A stretch of DNA of 64,000 nucleotides, taken from NCBI RefSeq assembly GCF_009846885.1, contig NZ_WUWM01000004.1, positions 186,001 to 250,000 of the forward strand, read 5' to 3'. Below are positions 38,478 through 46,134 of this stretch, one piece after another. Both the position numbers and the translations under genes were made by a program. Origin of the DNA: Paenibacillus puerhi. Its GTDB lineage: Bacteria > Bacillota > Bacilli > Paenibacillales > NBRC-103111. Each line of letters starts with the position of its first letter. Position 1 is the stretch's first letter. The notes below the pieces were generated by a model. That model saw only the letters and a program-made list of their open reading frames with translations. It ran no database searches and was not told the DNA's origin.

Positions 38478-39854
38478 CTATCCCTTGCGGCACCTCTGAA
38501 GCGCATCCTCCCAGCTCGTCGCGATCCGGTCGGTATCCTCCTCGTCCCATAACCCGCTCCCGACCTGAATCTGGATCACCTCCAGACTCGTAACCGCCCT
38601 TACGCCATGACTGGCGCCGCAAGGGATCTGAAGCATATCTCCGGTCTGGAGCTGAAGCAATCGATCCTCCAGAATCATCTCTCCGATTCCCGAAGCGACT
38701 GTCCAGGATTCTGTTCTCCGGCTGTGCTTGTGGTAGCTTGTATGCTTTCCGGCGATCAGCTGCATCTTTCCCGTTACGACTTCTACCCCGTTCTCCGCCA
38801 CGATATGGTCCAGTACCCGGAATGTCCCCCATCGTTTCTCGGCATACTTGGCCAATTGCGGGGTGTTTGTCAGCTTTTCCTTGATCCGGCTGGCATTCAT
38901 TTTACTGGCCACCAGTATCCCATCCGGGCTGGCCGCTACGATAATATTCGGAACGTCGATAATCTGGATAGGATAACTGAGCTCGTTGATCAGATGCGTG
39001 TTGACCGAATCCGCCGACACCTGCCCGGAACCGATAACGCGGCTCCCTACATGGTTGGTCAACGCCTCCCAGCTCCCCAGATCCTTCCAGAGCCCGTGAT
39101 AAGGAATGACGGCAGCCTGCCGGCAATTCTCCACAATCTCCTGATCAAAGCTCAGGTCGGGAAGCTGCTCATACCCGTGCAGCAGCTCCTTATGGTCGGA
39201 GGGGAGCCCCTTCTTCTTCAGCTCAGCCAGCATGAACTTCAAGGGAAAGGCAAATACGCCGCAGTTCCACAAGGCATGAGCCCGGATGAGATCCGAAGCC
39301 TGCCGCTCATCCGGTTTTTCTACAAACCGGTCTACGGGGAAAAAGCTTCGCGCCTCGCCGGCTACTGTCGCAGGCAGGATATAGCCGAACTGACTGGACG
39401 GATGCCCCGGTACAGTCCCGAGCAGCGCCAGATCGGCCCCGGATTCCGCAAGCACGCTGGGGAACGCATGCATAAGCTGGAAGAAGGCGGGGTCCGCGAA
39501 GGAATCGACGGGAAGAACGCACAGCGTCTCCTCGGGGCCGGCCTTCTGCTCCGTATGCAAATAAGCCGAAGCCAGCGCAATCGCCGTATAGGTCCCTCTC
39601 TTGCAAGGCTCGCTGATGACCGGAAGACGATCGCCGACGTGATTCTGGATGAGCTCCAGCTGACTTTGATGGGCGACGATCGCGGTAGAGCTCAGAAGTC
39701 CCGCCGCATCCAGCTGCCGGCATACGCGTTGAATCATGGACTCCTGTCCGCCCCCCTCTGCGGGCAACAGCTTAAGGAATGCTTTGGATCTAATCTCGTT
39801 AGACAGCGGCCAAAGTCTTTTTCCGGAGCCGCCGGACAGTAGAACGATCCGCAC
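38478..39854 (-). CDS. manC: Mannose-1-phosphate guanylyltransferase with cupin domain
   Basis: 458 residues, starting GTG at 39854 with GGAGG 8 bases upstream. N-terminal nucleotidyltransferase (LSGGSGKRLWPLSNEIRSKAFLKL; the canonical GGxGxRLWPlSr/P signature), with VEKPDE around residue 175 and a second block LWNCGVFAF. C-terminal cupin (~375-450), HKHSRRTESWTVASG, as in type II phosphomannose isomerase. It makes GDP-mannose for surface polysaccharides. In this family the cupin can have isomerase activity; here the domain is partial and may only be structural. Followed 35 bases upstream by glycosyltransferase genes on the same strand, suggesting one unit. Confidence 0.88.
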   Translation of the reverse strand: MRIVLLSGGSGKRLWPLSNEIRSKAFLKLLPAEGGGQESMIQRVCRQLDAAGLLSSTAIVAHQSQLELIQNHVGDRLPVISEPCKRGTYTAIALASAYLHTEQKAGPEETLCVLPVDSFADPAFFQLMHAFPSVLAESGADLALLGTVPGHPSSQFGYILPATVAGEARSFFPVDRFVEKPDERQASDLIRAHALWNCGVFAFPLKFMLAELKKKGLPSDHKELLHGYEQLPDLSFDQEIVENCRQAAVIPYHGLWKDLGSWEALTNHVGSRVIGSGQVSADSVNTHLINELSYPIQIIDVPNIIVAASPDGILVASKMNASRIKEKLTNTPQLAKYAEKRWGTFRVLDHIVAENGVEVVTGKMQLIAGKHTSYHKHSRRTESWTVASGIGEMILEDRLLQLQTGDMLQIPCGASHGVRAVTSLEVIQIQVGSGLWDEEDTDRIATSWEDALQRCRKG

Positions 39855-39889
39855 GTTGTTTACCTCCTCAGGCGAAAATGGGCGGTCCG

Positions 39890-41014
39890 TTATCGTTTGG
39901 ACCTAAGCGCCTTTTCTATAGCCGTTTTCAATGAAATGCCGGCCCGATTCCAGGACAGCTTGCGCACATCCTGCCGGCCTTGTCGTCCTTTCTTCTTGCA
40001 TAACAATGGGTTGCGGTAGGCCGTCCGCATCAGTCTCCTCAAGGCAGGCCGGTCCGGCTCGGCCCAAAGCTGCCCCTCCTCGACAAACAAATGGCGAAAT
40101 GTCCGGGAGATCGAATGCCCGCTGTCCATGCTGACCGCCGGAGGCTTCAACCGGTAAGGAATGAGGAAGGCATTTTTCCCGTTCAGGAAGTCCATATGCC
40201 CGCCCCAGCCGGTCGCTATAACCGGCGTTCCGCTCGCCAGAGACTCGAGAAACGGCAGCCCCACGCCTTCCCCGCGGGTTGGCAGCACGAAGGCCTGCCC
40301 ACGGGTATAGATGCCCTTGAGCTGGCTGGGGGTGAGCTGTCCGGAGAGGACGAGAACGGGAGCTGTAGGCTTGCGGATACCCAGCCTTTCTTTGTATTGC
40401 CGAATCTTCTGGCGAATCCAGGCCTGTGTTTCATAGGGGGCGTATCCGTTCGTTTTGATAATCAGCAGCACACTGTCCGCAGCAGAGAACTCTTCCCAGT
40501 ACGCTCTGAGCAGCGTCTCGGGATTTTTCCGGTGCTGGAAGCCGAAAACCGAGATGAACACAAATCGGCCGCCCATATTCCGCAGAGGCAGCTTGGGATT
40601 ATCCGGCTTGAACTGGGCCGTATCCACTCCATGAGGGACTCTGAAGATCGGGATCTTCACACCGCTGCTTCTCAAGGCCCGTTCATTCTGCGCCGAAGGC
40701 ACGCACACTGCATCAAACTGATTGATTAGGGGCAGCCACCGCCTAGGGATTCGGCTCGTCTCCCAGACGGTATTCAGCAGAATCGCGTCATACCGCTTTC
40801 TTGCCTGCCGGAAATTAAACTTATGCGGCAGCTGGTGGCAAATGAGTACCCTCTTCATCGGAGAGCTGCCGCTGCGCGGGGCCGCAGGCCCGGAATCGTC
40901 CGCCTGAACCTTCACACCCAGTCGCCTAAGCGCATGCACATAGGAATTGCTTGCTATACCGAGGCCGCTCAGGCGATGGACAGGCCCTTTCCAGACCACT
41001 TGATAGGGAGTCAT
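39890..41014 (-). CDS. Glycosyltransferase, GT4-like
   Basis: 374 residues with GT-B architecture. The C-terminal half has the nucleotide-sugar binding block of GT4 enzymes: FVLPTRGEGVGLPFLESLASGTPVIATGWGGHMDFL, containing the EGxGLPxxE motif. The N-terminal half has FRVPHGVDTAQFKPDN and ISVFGFQHRKNPETLLRAY. It probably adds a sugar to a surface glycan; the donor may be GDP-mannose, given manC next door. ATG overlaps the stop of the upstream DUF6492 gene by four bases, so the pair is co-translated. Confidence 0.85.
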   Translation of the reverse strand: MTPYQVVWKGPVHRLSGLGIASNSYVHALRRLGVKVQADDSGPAAPRSGSSPMKRVLICHQLPHKFNFRQARKRYDAILLNTVWETSRIPRRWLPLINQFDAVCVPSAQNERALRSSGVKIPIFRVPHGVDTAQFKPDNPKLPLRNMGGRFVFISVFGFQHRKNPETLLRAYWEEFSAADSVLLIIKTNGYAPYETQAWIRQKIRQYKERLGIRKPTAPVLVLSGQLTPSQLKGIYTRGQAFVLPTRGEGVGLPFLESLASGTPVIATGWGGHMDFLNGKNAFLIPYRLKPPAVSMDSGHSISRTFRHLFVEEGQLWAEPDRPALRRLMRTAYRNPLLCKKKGRQGRQDVRKLSWNRAGISLKTAIEKALRSKR

Positions 41015-41835
41015 CTGCGCCCGGCCTTCCTTGTCCTCACATACCCTTTCCGTTCGTGAAAGGAGATGGACCGGTAGGTGCCGGCCAACTGCCGCACCCG
41101 GGCCTTCGACAGCCTGGCTATGCCGGTATGAAGGCTTCTATTCAAGGCCGGCTTCAGTAAAAGCTTGCCGGGGTAAGTGGAATGGAGAAAGTTCCCGTAG
41201 GTCTCAAATTCGGAGAAAGCAAACTGTCTCGACTTGTTCATACTTCTCAGAATCGCATAGTACCATTTGGTCTGATGCCTGGCCTCGATCGCTTTCTTCA
41301 ACTGCACCAGCTTCGCCTTATCGAACAGCATATAATGCGTTACGAAGGACACGGACGCAGAGCGCTTGCGCCCCAGCAGCTTCCTGTACGTTTTGAAATA
41401 CTCCGGTTGGCTCCAGTTTCGGCAGTAAAACACCGTCTTCTTGCCGGAGAGAAATACATGCGGCCGGATCAATACCGTATCGGCATCGATAACCAGGTAA
41501 TAATCTGAGGAGCATAATGAATCCCCACAGAACTTCAGCATCTGCTGAAAGAGCCATCCCGACCGGTCCCATGTCCTGGAGCGGTAGTTCATGTCTTTCT
41601 TGGTCAGAGGAAATACCGTGTCCTCATCGACAAAACGACAGCCCTTCCTGCGGCACAGCTCAAGGATGCGCTCCTTTCGGGGAGCAACGATGAGAATGCT
41701 GCCGATCGGATGCTTCACATATTTCCTTACAGCATCAATGACAAAGGGAAGTGTTTTCAGATCCTTCTCAATCGCAGGAATGAGGATATCGATCGGGGTC
41801 CTGCTGCTTATCTGGGCCTGGGGGGAGCCTGCCAT
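41011..41835 (-). CDS. DUF6492 family protein, glycosyltransferase-like
   Basis: 274 residues. Blocks IDILIPAIEKDLKTLPFVIDAVRKYVKHP, VDEDTVFPLTKKDM, GWLFQQMLKF and YYLVIDADTVLIRPHVF. The DAD followed by Thr-Val resembles the metal-binding DxD of GT-A glycosyltransferases, and the coupling (4-base overlap) with a GT4 gene supports a role in glycan synthesis. The ATG at 41835 has GGAG 8 bases upstream; the longer frame starts with TTG at 41856. The family is functionally uncharacterised to my knowledge. Confidence 0.75.
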   Translation of the reverse strand: MAGSPQAQISSRTPIDILIPAIEKDLKTLPFVIDAVRKYVKHPIGSILIVAPRKERILELCRRKGCRFVDEDTVFPLTKKDMNYRSRTWDRSGWLFQQMLKFCGDSLCSSDYYLVIDADTVLIRPHVFLSGKKTVFYCRNWSQPEYFKTYRKLLGRKRSASVSFVTHYMLFDKAKLVQLKKAIEARHQTKWYYAILRSMNKSRQFAFSEFETYGNFLHSTYPGKLLLKPALNRSLHTGIARLSKARVRQLAGTYRSISFHERKGYVRTRKAGRR

Positions 41836-42045
41836 CTCTTCATCTCCATTTAGCAAGTATTTGGATTAGAATATGTGCGAAGAAGTCGGAAGGAATGGGC
41901 CAAAGGAGACGGCAAAACGTCTATCATAGAAGCAGCAGGCTCCCGTCTAATCCCTCCGGACATGCTTGTAGCAGCTTAGGCGGCATATTATAATGATCCC
42001 ACAGGCATTTTCCTGGTTCCCACTTCCAAAACGAGGAGATTTTTG

Positions 42046-42874
42046 ATGAACTGGAGAGAGCATCACCAGAAAAATGCCAAGAGATGCTTCGCCGCAGGCT
42101 CGGCCCTTCTCGCTGCCGGTGCGGTGACAGGCGCGGCTAGTTGGCTCCTCGAGGATTCTGGCAGCCTGCAGCCGTCCATTCTGATCATCGTGCAATTCTG
42201 GCTGGCTGCCCTCATCCTCATCGGGATAGGCGGATCTCAGAGGCGCAAAGCAAGCATGGCTCAGCCTTCTCTCGCGTCAAGAAGCGATGAAAGCGGTGAA
42301 GCGCTGTTGCTCCCGGACCGGGAAATGATGATCAAAAAGCTATCCGGCCTGCAGCCGATTTACCGGTATTTCTCGGTAGATGGGGAAGCTTTGCTCGAAT
42401 TCAGGGAGACAAGCAGCCGGATGTATGCATGGATCGGCCTTACTTTGGATGGGCTCAATACCTTTCTAAGCAGAATGCTATGCGCTATCGGACCGTCATG
42501 GAAATACCGGGCTGCTATTCAGGCAAAAGGCAGGGCTAAATTCGGCTATTCACGTTTATCTTCCGAACGGAGAGAGCATCGCCAGCTACCGGCAGGGTAT
42601 GGTCAAAGCGCGTATCGAGATCAGGGACAGCGGCGGCGAAATACTTGCTTTCGTGGACAAAGACGACGTGCTCGGGACTTCATTCACAGTCACAGATGGC
42701 GAAGGCTCGGTACTGCTCCGCTTCTATAACGGCGGTCTGCCTTCGCGCAACCCCGACCTGTTCTCCGCCGGCGATGACCTGATTAAATGGACGGACAGCC
42801 TACAGTCGCAAGAGCTCTTGTACAGGCAGCTCATCGCGATACCCGCCTTTATTAAAATCATGTTCGGGAAGTAG
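42046..42874 (+). pseudogene. Membrane protein gene with internal frameshift
   Basis: From ATG 42046 (GAGGAG 7 bases upstream) the first frame gives a protein with two N-terminal membrane segments (FAAGSALLAAGAVTGAASWLL and ILIIVQFWLAALILIGI) and continues with YRYFSVDGEALLEFRE and AWIGLTLDGLNTF. From about 42475 the coding signal moves to another frame: CYALSDRHGNTGLLFRQKAGLNSAIHVYL, PNGESIASYRQGMVKARIEIRD, ILAFVDKDDVLGTSFTVTDGEG, ending FIKIMFGK at 42874. The 829-base span is one over a multiple of three. Joined it is ~275 residues; the family is not recognised. A single one-base event is enough to restore it. Confidence 0.7.
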
Positions 42875-42956
42875 CGCCGAGATATCCTTCGGGGAAGACG
42901 GGATTTCGTGCCCACAACCGTTTGTTTCGAATAATCCGCATACGGGAGGCGGTCTT

Positions 42957-43841
42957 ATGAAGAAAGTGGTTTTGGCTGGAGGGACCGGATTTATCGGTCA
43001 GTATCTGGAGGATAAGTTCAAGAGATTGGGCTATGAGGTGATCATCATCTCACGGCAGCCCCAGCATGTAGCCTGGCACGATACGGACGGTATCGTTCAA
43101 GCCTTGGAGCACGCCGAGATGCTGATCAATCTGGCTGGCAAATCGGTCAATTGCCGCTATAATCGGGCGAATAGGGAAGCGATTCTGAAGTCGCGCACAG
43201 AGACGACCGCCGCGCTCGGCAGCGCTCTGCTGGCCTGTCAGAACCCGCCGCCGCTGTGGATCAATTCCAGCACCGCTACCATCTACCGGCATGCGGAGGA
43301 CCGCCCTATGACGGAGGAACACGGCGAGCTCGGCTCCGGCTTTTCCGTCGACGTGGCCAAGGCGTGGGAGGAAGCCTTCTTCTCCTTCCAGCTGCCGAAG
43401 ACCAGACAGGCGGCGCTGCGCATTGCGATCGTGCTCGGACCCGGCGGCGGCGTGATGACGCCTTATCAGAATCTGGTCAGGTTCGGTCTGGGCGGTATCC
43501 AAGGTTCAGGCAATCAGAGGTTCAGCTGGATTCATGTCGAGGATGTATTCCGGATTATTCAATTCCTTCAGCAGCGCGAGGATCTCAGTGGCGTGTTCAA
43601 CTGCTCGTCCCCTTATCCGGTGACCAACCGCGAGCTGATGCAGACCCTACGGGAAGTGATGAACCGGAAGCTAGGCTTGCCTGCCGCCAAGTGGATGCTC
43701 GAAATCGGCGCTTATCTGCTGAGGACCGAGACGGAATTAATCGTGAAGAGCCGCTGGGTCATTCCGGAGAGGCTTACACGCGAGGGCTATACCTTTGCCT
43801 TCGAGAAATTGGACGATACGTTGCGTGATATAGTGAGGTAG
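42957..43841 (+). CDS. TIGR01777-family NAD(P)-dependent epimerase/SulA-like protein
   Basis: 294 residues. Rossmann start VVLAGGTGFIGQYLEDKFK, then INLAGKSVNCRYNRANREAILKSRTETT, which is the signature of the TIGR01777 (YfcH-like) group, and the C-terminal DUF1731 block RLTREGYTFAFEKLDDTLRDI. Members are extended SDR proteins with unknown substrate; the SDR Tyr-x3-Lys is replaced here as in the family (VDVAKAWEE). ATG at 42957 follows GGGAGGCGG by a few bases. It ends at a terminator shared with greA. Confidence 0.87.
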   Translation: MKKVVLAGGTGFIGQYLEDKFKRLGYEVIIISRQPQHVAWHDTDGIVQALEHAEMLINLAGKSVNCRYNRANREAILKSRTETTAALGSALLACQNPPPLWINSSTATIYRHAEDRPMTEEHGELGSGFSVDVAKAWEEAFFSFQLPKTRQAALRIAIVLGPGGGVMTPYQNLVRFGLGGIQGSGNQRFSWIHVEDVFRIIQFLQQREDLSGVFNCSSPYPVTNRELMQTLREVMNRKLGLPAAKWMLEIGAYLLRTETELIVKSRWVIPERLTREGYTFAFEKLDDTLRDIVR

Positions 43842-43881
43842 CTGCCAAGAGGACTGCCTACCCATTCTTTTACGTTCAAAT

Positions 43882-43903
43882 AGGGCACCCGTCCGGGTGC
43901 CCT
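43882..43903. terminator. Terminator between convergent epimerase and greA genes
   Basis: AGGGCACCC pairs perfectly with GGGTGCCCT around GTCC. Short but very stable; no long T-tract. Confidence 0.75.
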
Positions 43904-43921
43904 CTGCCCTGCTTCCGTAGG

Positions 43922-44407
43922 CTAAGTTGCTTTGATCTCGAGCAATTCATATTGCAGAACACCCATCGGGGCGTTCACGCTGATGACATCGCCCACTTTT
44001 TTGCCAAGCAGCTCTTTGCCCAGCGGGCTTTCGTACGAAATTTTGTTCTCCGCCACATCGGCCTCCGCCGTGCCCACAATCCGGTATTCGATCTTCTCGG
44101 CGAACTCGATGTCGTTCAAGATCACGACCGAGCCTATGCCGACTTCGTCCGGGTTCACATCGCCGGCCGCCACGACCTTGGCATTCTTCAGCATACGCTC
44201 CAGCACCAGGATGCGGGTCTCCATGAAGGCTTGGTCATCCTTAGCCGAGTGATATTCGCTGTTTTCCTTCAGGTCACCGTAGCTGATCGCGACCTTCAGG
44301 CGCTCGGACAGCTCCTTGCGCTTGACCGTTTTGAGCTCCCGGAGCTCCTCTTCCATTTTCGCCAGGCCTTCTTGCGTGACGATGATTTCTTCATTGCTCA
44401 TGCTCAT
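43922..44407 (-). CDS. greA: Transcription elongation factor GreA
   Basis: 161 residues. N-terminal coiled coil with EGLAKMEEELRELKTVKRKELSERLKVAISYGDLKENSEYHSAKDDQ, including the tip DxxEN acid pair (GDLKENSEY), and the C-terminal FKBP-like domain (IGSVVILND, ISYESPLGKELLGKKVGD). It rescues backtracked RNA polymerase by stimulating transcript cleavage. The ATG at 44407 has GGGAG 7 bases upstream; the open frame to 44527 overlaps the neighbouring gene. It is a core gene and shows normal composition. Confidence 0.95.
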   Translation of the reverse strand: MSMSNEEIIVTQEGLAKMEEELRELKTVKRKELSERLKVAISYGDLKENSEYHSAKDDQAFMETRILVLERMLKNAKVVAAGDVNPDEVGIGSVVILNDIEFAEKIEYRIVGTAEADVAENKISYESPLGKELLGKKVGDVISVNAPMGVLQYELLEIKAT

Positions 44408-44483
44408 GATCCCACTCCCATTTCTCATCATCATTCTAGTGTACCCTAAAATAAGGGGGAATGGTAATCGGTCTGCACAAATC

Positions 44484-45485
44484 TTATACCTGCTCGAACG
44501 AATCCGGATACCGGGCCAGACATTCAATCATTTCCTCCGGAATTTCCCACTTGAAGACAGAGGTTAGATGGGGGTCTCTAAAGAAGGAACGGATCGCATC
44601 CCGGTTGAAATCAACAGAGTAAGGCTCAAAGGGAACCGTTGTCCGGTCCGCCTGCATGGTTTGAAGATTCGCCGCTTGGGCGGGCGTTTCTTTCGCAAAA
44701 TCGAAATCTGCCATAGCTATCGTGACCGGCCTGAGATGACTAGCCAGCTTCGCATGAAGCTCCATACGCTCCAGATCATAGACAAGGCTATAGACCGTAT
44801 CCTCACGCCGGGCGGCTGCAAGCACGGCAAATGCCGACTCCACGCTTCGGACTTCCTCGCCTGGCACCTGCAAAGCATCGGCGACTGTCCGGAAACGCTC
44901 CATCGAGTTCCGCTCATACTCCCCGTCATCCTGCCATTCCCTGCTCTCCTTTTGCCGCTTTCTGACCGCATCGGCATAGGCCGTATTTGCCATCACGGGA
45001 AGTGAAGCGGGCTCTCGGTGAACGATCATGTCGCCTTGGAGGAACTCCACAATGGCCAGGTCTCCGCTGCGGTCCGCCACCAGATAATGCAGCTTGGAAG
45101 TGCTTTGATCGATTCGAATAGCTGCGGCCGCCTCCAAGGCCTCCTCTACCGTGCCGCACGTATCCAGCAAGTACTGCATCCAGGCCAGCTCGCCCAGAGC
45201 GGGACGCTCGTCTGCCGGGGGATATTCCGTTTGCCACAGGGTCGTTTGCTCCACCACAAGTCCCGCTTCATTCATCCCGCCGTTCGGCTGATCTTTACCG
45301 ACCTGCGAGAGGGTCAGGCTTCCATAAACCGATACCCAGCAAGCCGGTTGAGCGGGCGGCCTGATCAAAGCTGTCTTGCGCATACCTCGATGGTTGGTGA
45401 ACGCATACACGCCCTCATAGATGACATCCTGATTTTTACAGACTCGATTGATTTCGCTATGCCGAATATGAAATGCGGTGCTCAT
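44484..45485 (-). CDS. Linear amide C-N hydrolase-like (choloylglycine hydrolase / penicillin V acylase family)
   Basis: 333 residues. Most of the fold matches the Ntn amidase family: TNHRGMRKTAL, WVSVYGSLTLSQVGKDQPNGGMNEAGLVVEQTTLW, RPALGELAWMQYLLDTCGTVEEALE and HYLVADRSGDLAIVEFLQGDMIVH. Family members expose an N-terminal Cys nucleophile (MCT..) that cuts amide bonds. Here the protein starts MSTAF, so position 2 is Ser, and the stretch up to NHRG seems about ten residues shorter than usual. Cys16 is the nearest other Cys. It may be inactive, a Ser-type variant or mis-started, though the ATG overlaps the upstream XRE gene's stop (ATGA), which supports this start. Reaction and substrate unknown. 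Confidence 0.75.
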   Translation of the reverse strand: MSTAFHIRHSEINRVCKNQDVIYEGVYAFTNHRGMRKTALIRPPAQPACWVSVYGSLTLSQVGKDQPNGGMNEAGLVVEQTTLWQTEYPPADERPALGELAWMQYLLDTCGTVEEALEAAAAIRIDQSTSKLHYLVADRSGDLAIVEFLQGDMIVHREPASLPVMANTAYADAVRKRQKESREWQDDGEYERNSMERFRTVADALQVPGEEVRSVESAFAVLAAARREDTVYSLVYDLERMELHAKLASHLRPVTIAMADFDFAKETPAQAANLQTMQADRTTVPFEPYSVDFNRDAIRSFFRDPHLTSVFKWEIPEEMIECLARYPDSFEQV

Positions 45486-45985
45486 GGCTTCGCCTCCTGT
45501 TCGTTCAGGAAGTGCCCGAACGGCTGCAGGTTTCCTCTCTCCAGCTCATTCAGAACAGCTTCGCATAGCCGATGAATCTGCCCTTCTTCCTCGGGGAGGA
45601 GCGCTGCCCATCGCGTAAGCAGAGCCTGGTTTTTTTTGTCCTGCTCAAGTCGTGCCAGCTTCTCGCGGTAGCCCTCCGTGTCGGCGCGTTCCCCTTCCGT
45701 CTCCAGCTTATGAGTCAGAAATATAATCTGCACATCAAGTTTTTTCTCCGGTGTAAGATCGCGCAGATAGTGATGGTCATCCACAAGCAGGCCGGCATCG
45801 ACTTTAAAATACTCAGCTATGGCCTGCATCCTTTCCGCAGGAACCGGGCGGCGTTTCTTGACCCAGTCGCTGAACTGCTGGGGAGTCAATCCGATCGTCT
45901 TGCATACTTGGGTATAAGACACCTGATGGATGAGCGCCAGATATTGCAGGATGGTCATACCTGGATTGGCAGCGGATGTTTCCAT
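45482..45985 (-). CDS. XRE-family transcriptional regulator coupled to the amidase-like gene
   Basis: 167 residues. HTH at ~10-65: ILQYLALIHQVSYTQVCKTIGLTPQQFSDWVKKRRPVPAERMQAIAEYF. The remainder is a helical, Glu/Lys-rich part (KLETEGERADTEGYREKLARLEQDKKNQ) likely for dimerisation. ATG 45985 follows AAGGA by 9 bases. Its promoter carries two identical palindromes (46001-46017 and 46042-46058), pointing to autoregulation. Its stop overlaps the amidase-like gene's start by four bases, so both are made together; the unit could be a self-contained regulator/enzyme pair. Confidence 0.8.
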   Translation of the reverse strand: METSAANPGMTILQYLALIHQVSYTQVCKTIGLTPQQFSDWVKKRRPVPAERMQAIAEYFKVDAGLLVDDHHYLRDLTPEKKLDVQIIFLTHKLETEGERADTEGYREKLARLEQDKKNQALLTRWAALLPEEEGQIHRLCEAVLNELERGNLQPFGHFLNEQEAKP

Positions 45986-46000
45986 ATTGATCATTCCTTT

Positions 46001-46059
46001 TGACGTATTATATGTCACTTGTGTTATGCCCATTATAACATTGACGTATTATATGTCAA
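46001..46059 (-). promoter_or_regulatory. Consensus promoter with two identical operators, XRE/amidase operon
   Basis: Promoter on the minus strand: TTGACA (46059-46054), 16-base spacer, TATAAT (46037-46032), both perfect. TGACGTATTATATGTCA occurs twice, at 46001-46017 and 46042-46058; each is a near-palindrome (TGACRTAT/ATAYGTCA) and the copies are 41 bp apart, about four helical turns. One copy covers the -35 and spacer, the other lies in the leader next to the ribosome site. Confidence 0.88.
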
Positions 46060-46134
46060 TACCTTGTCAAGCCATCGAGTAAACGACTGCAAAATGGTCA
46101 CACTAGGTATGAAGTCTATGACTCAAGGTGGCGG

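Noticed and set aside
38403-38552. Short plus-strand ORF starting MPARNSSHRAVG with a good ribosome site
   Set aside because: It overlaps the 3' end of manC on the other strand and its composition looks like a shadow; kept as a very weak possibility only.
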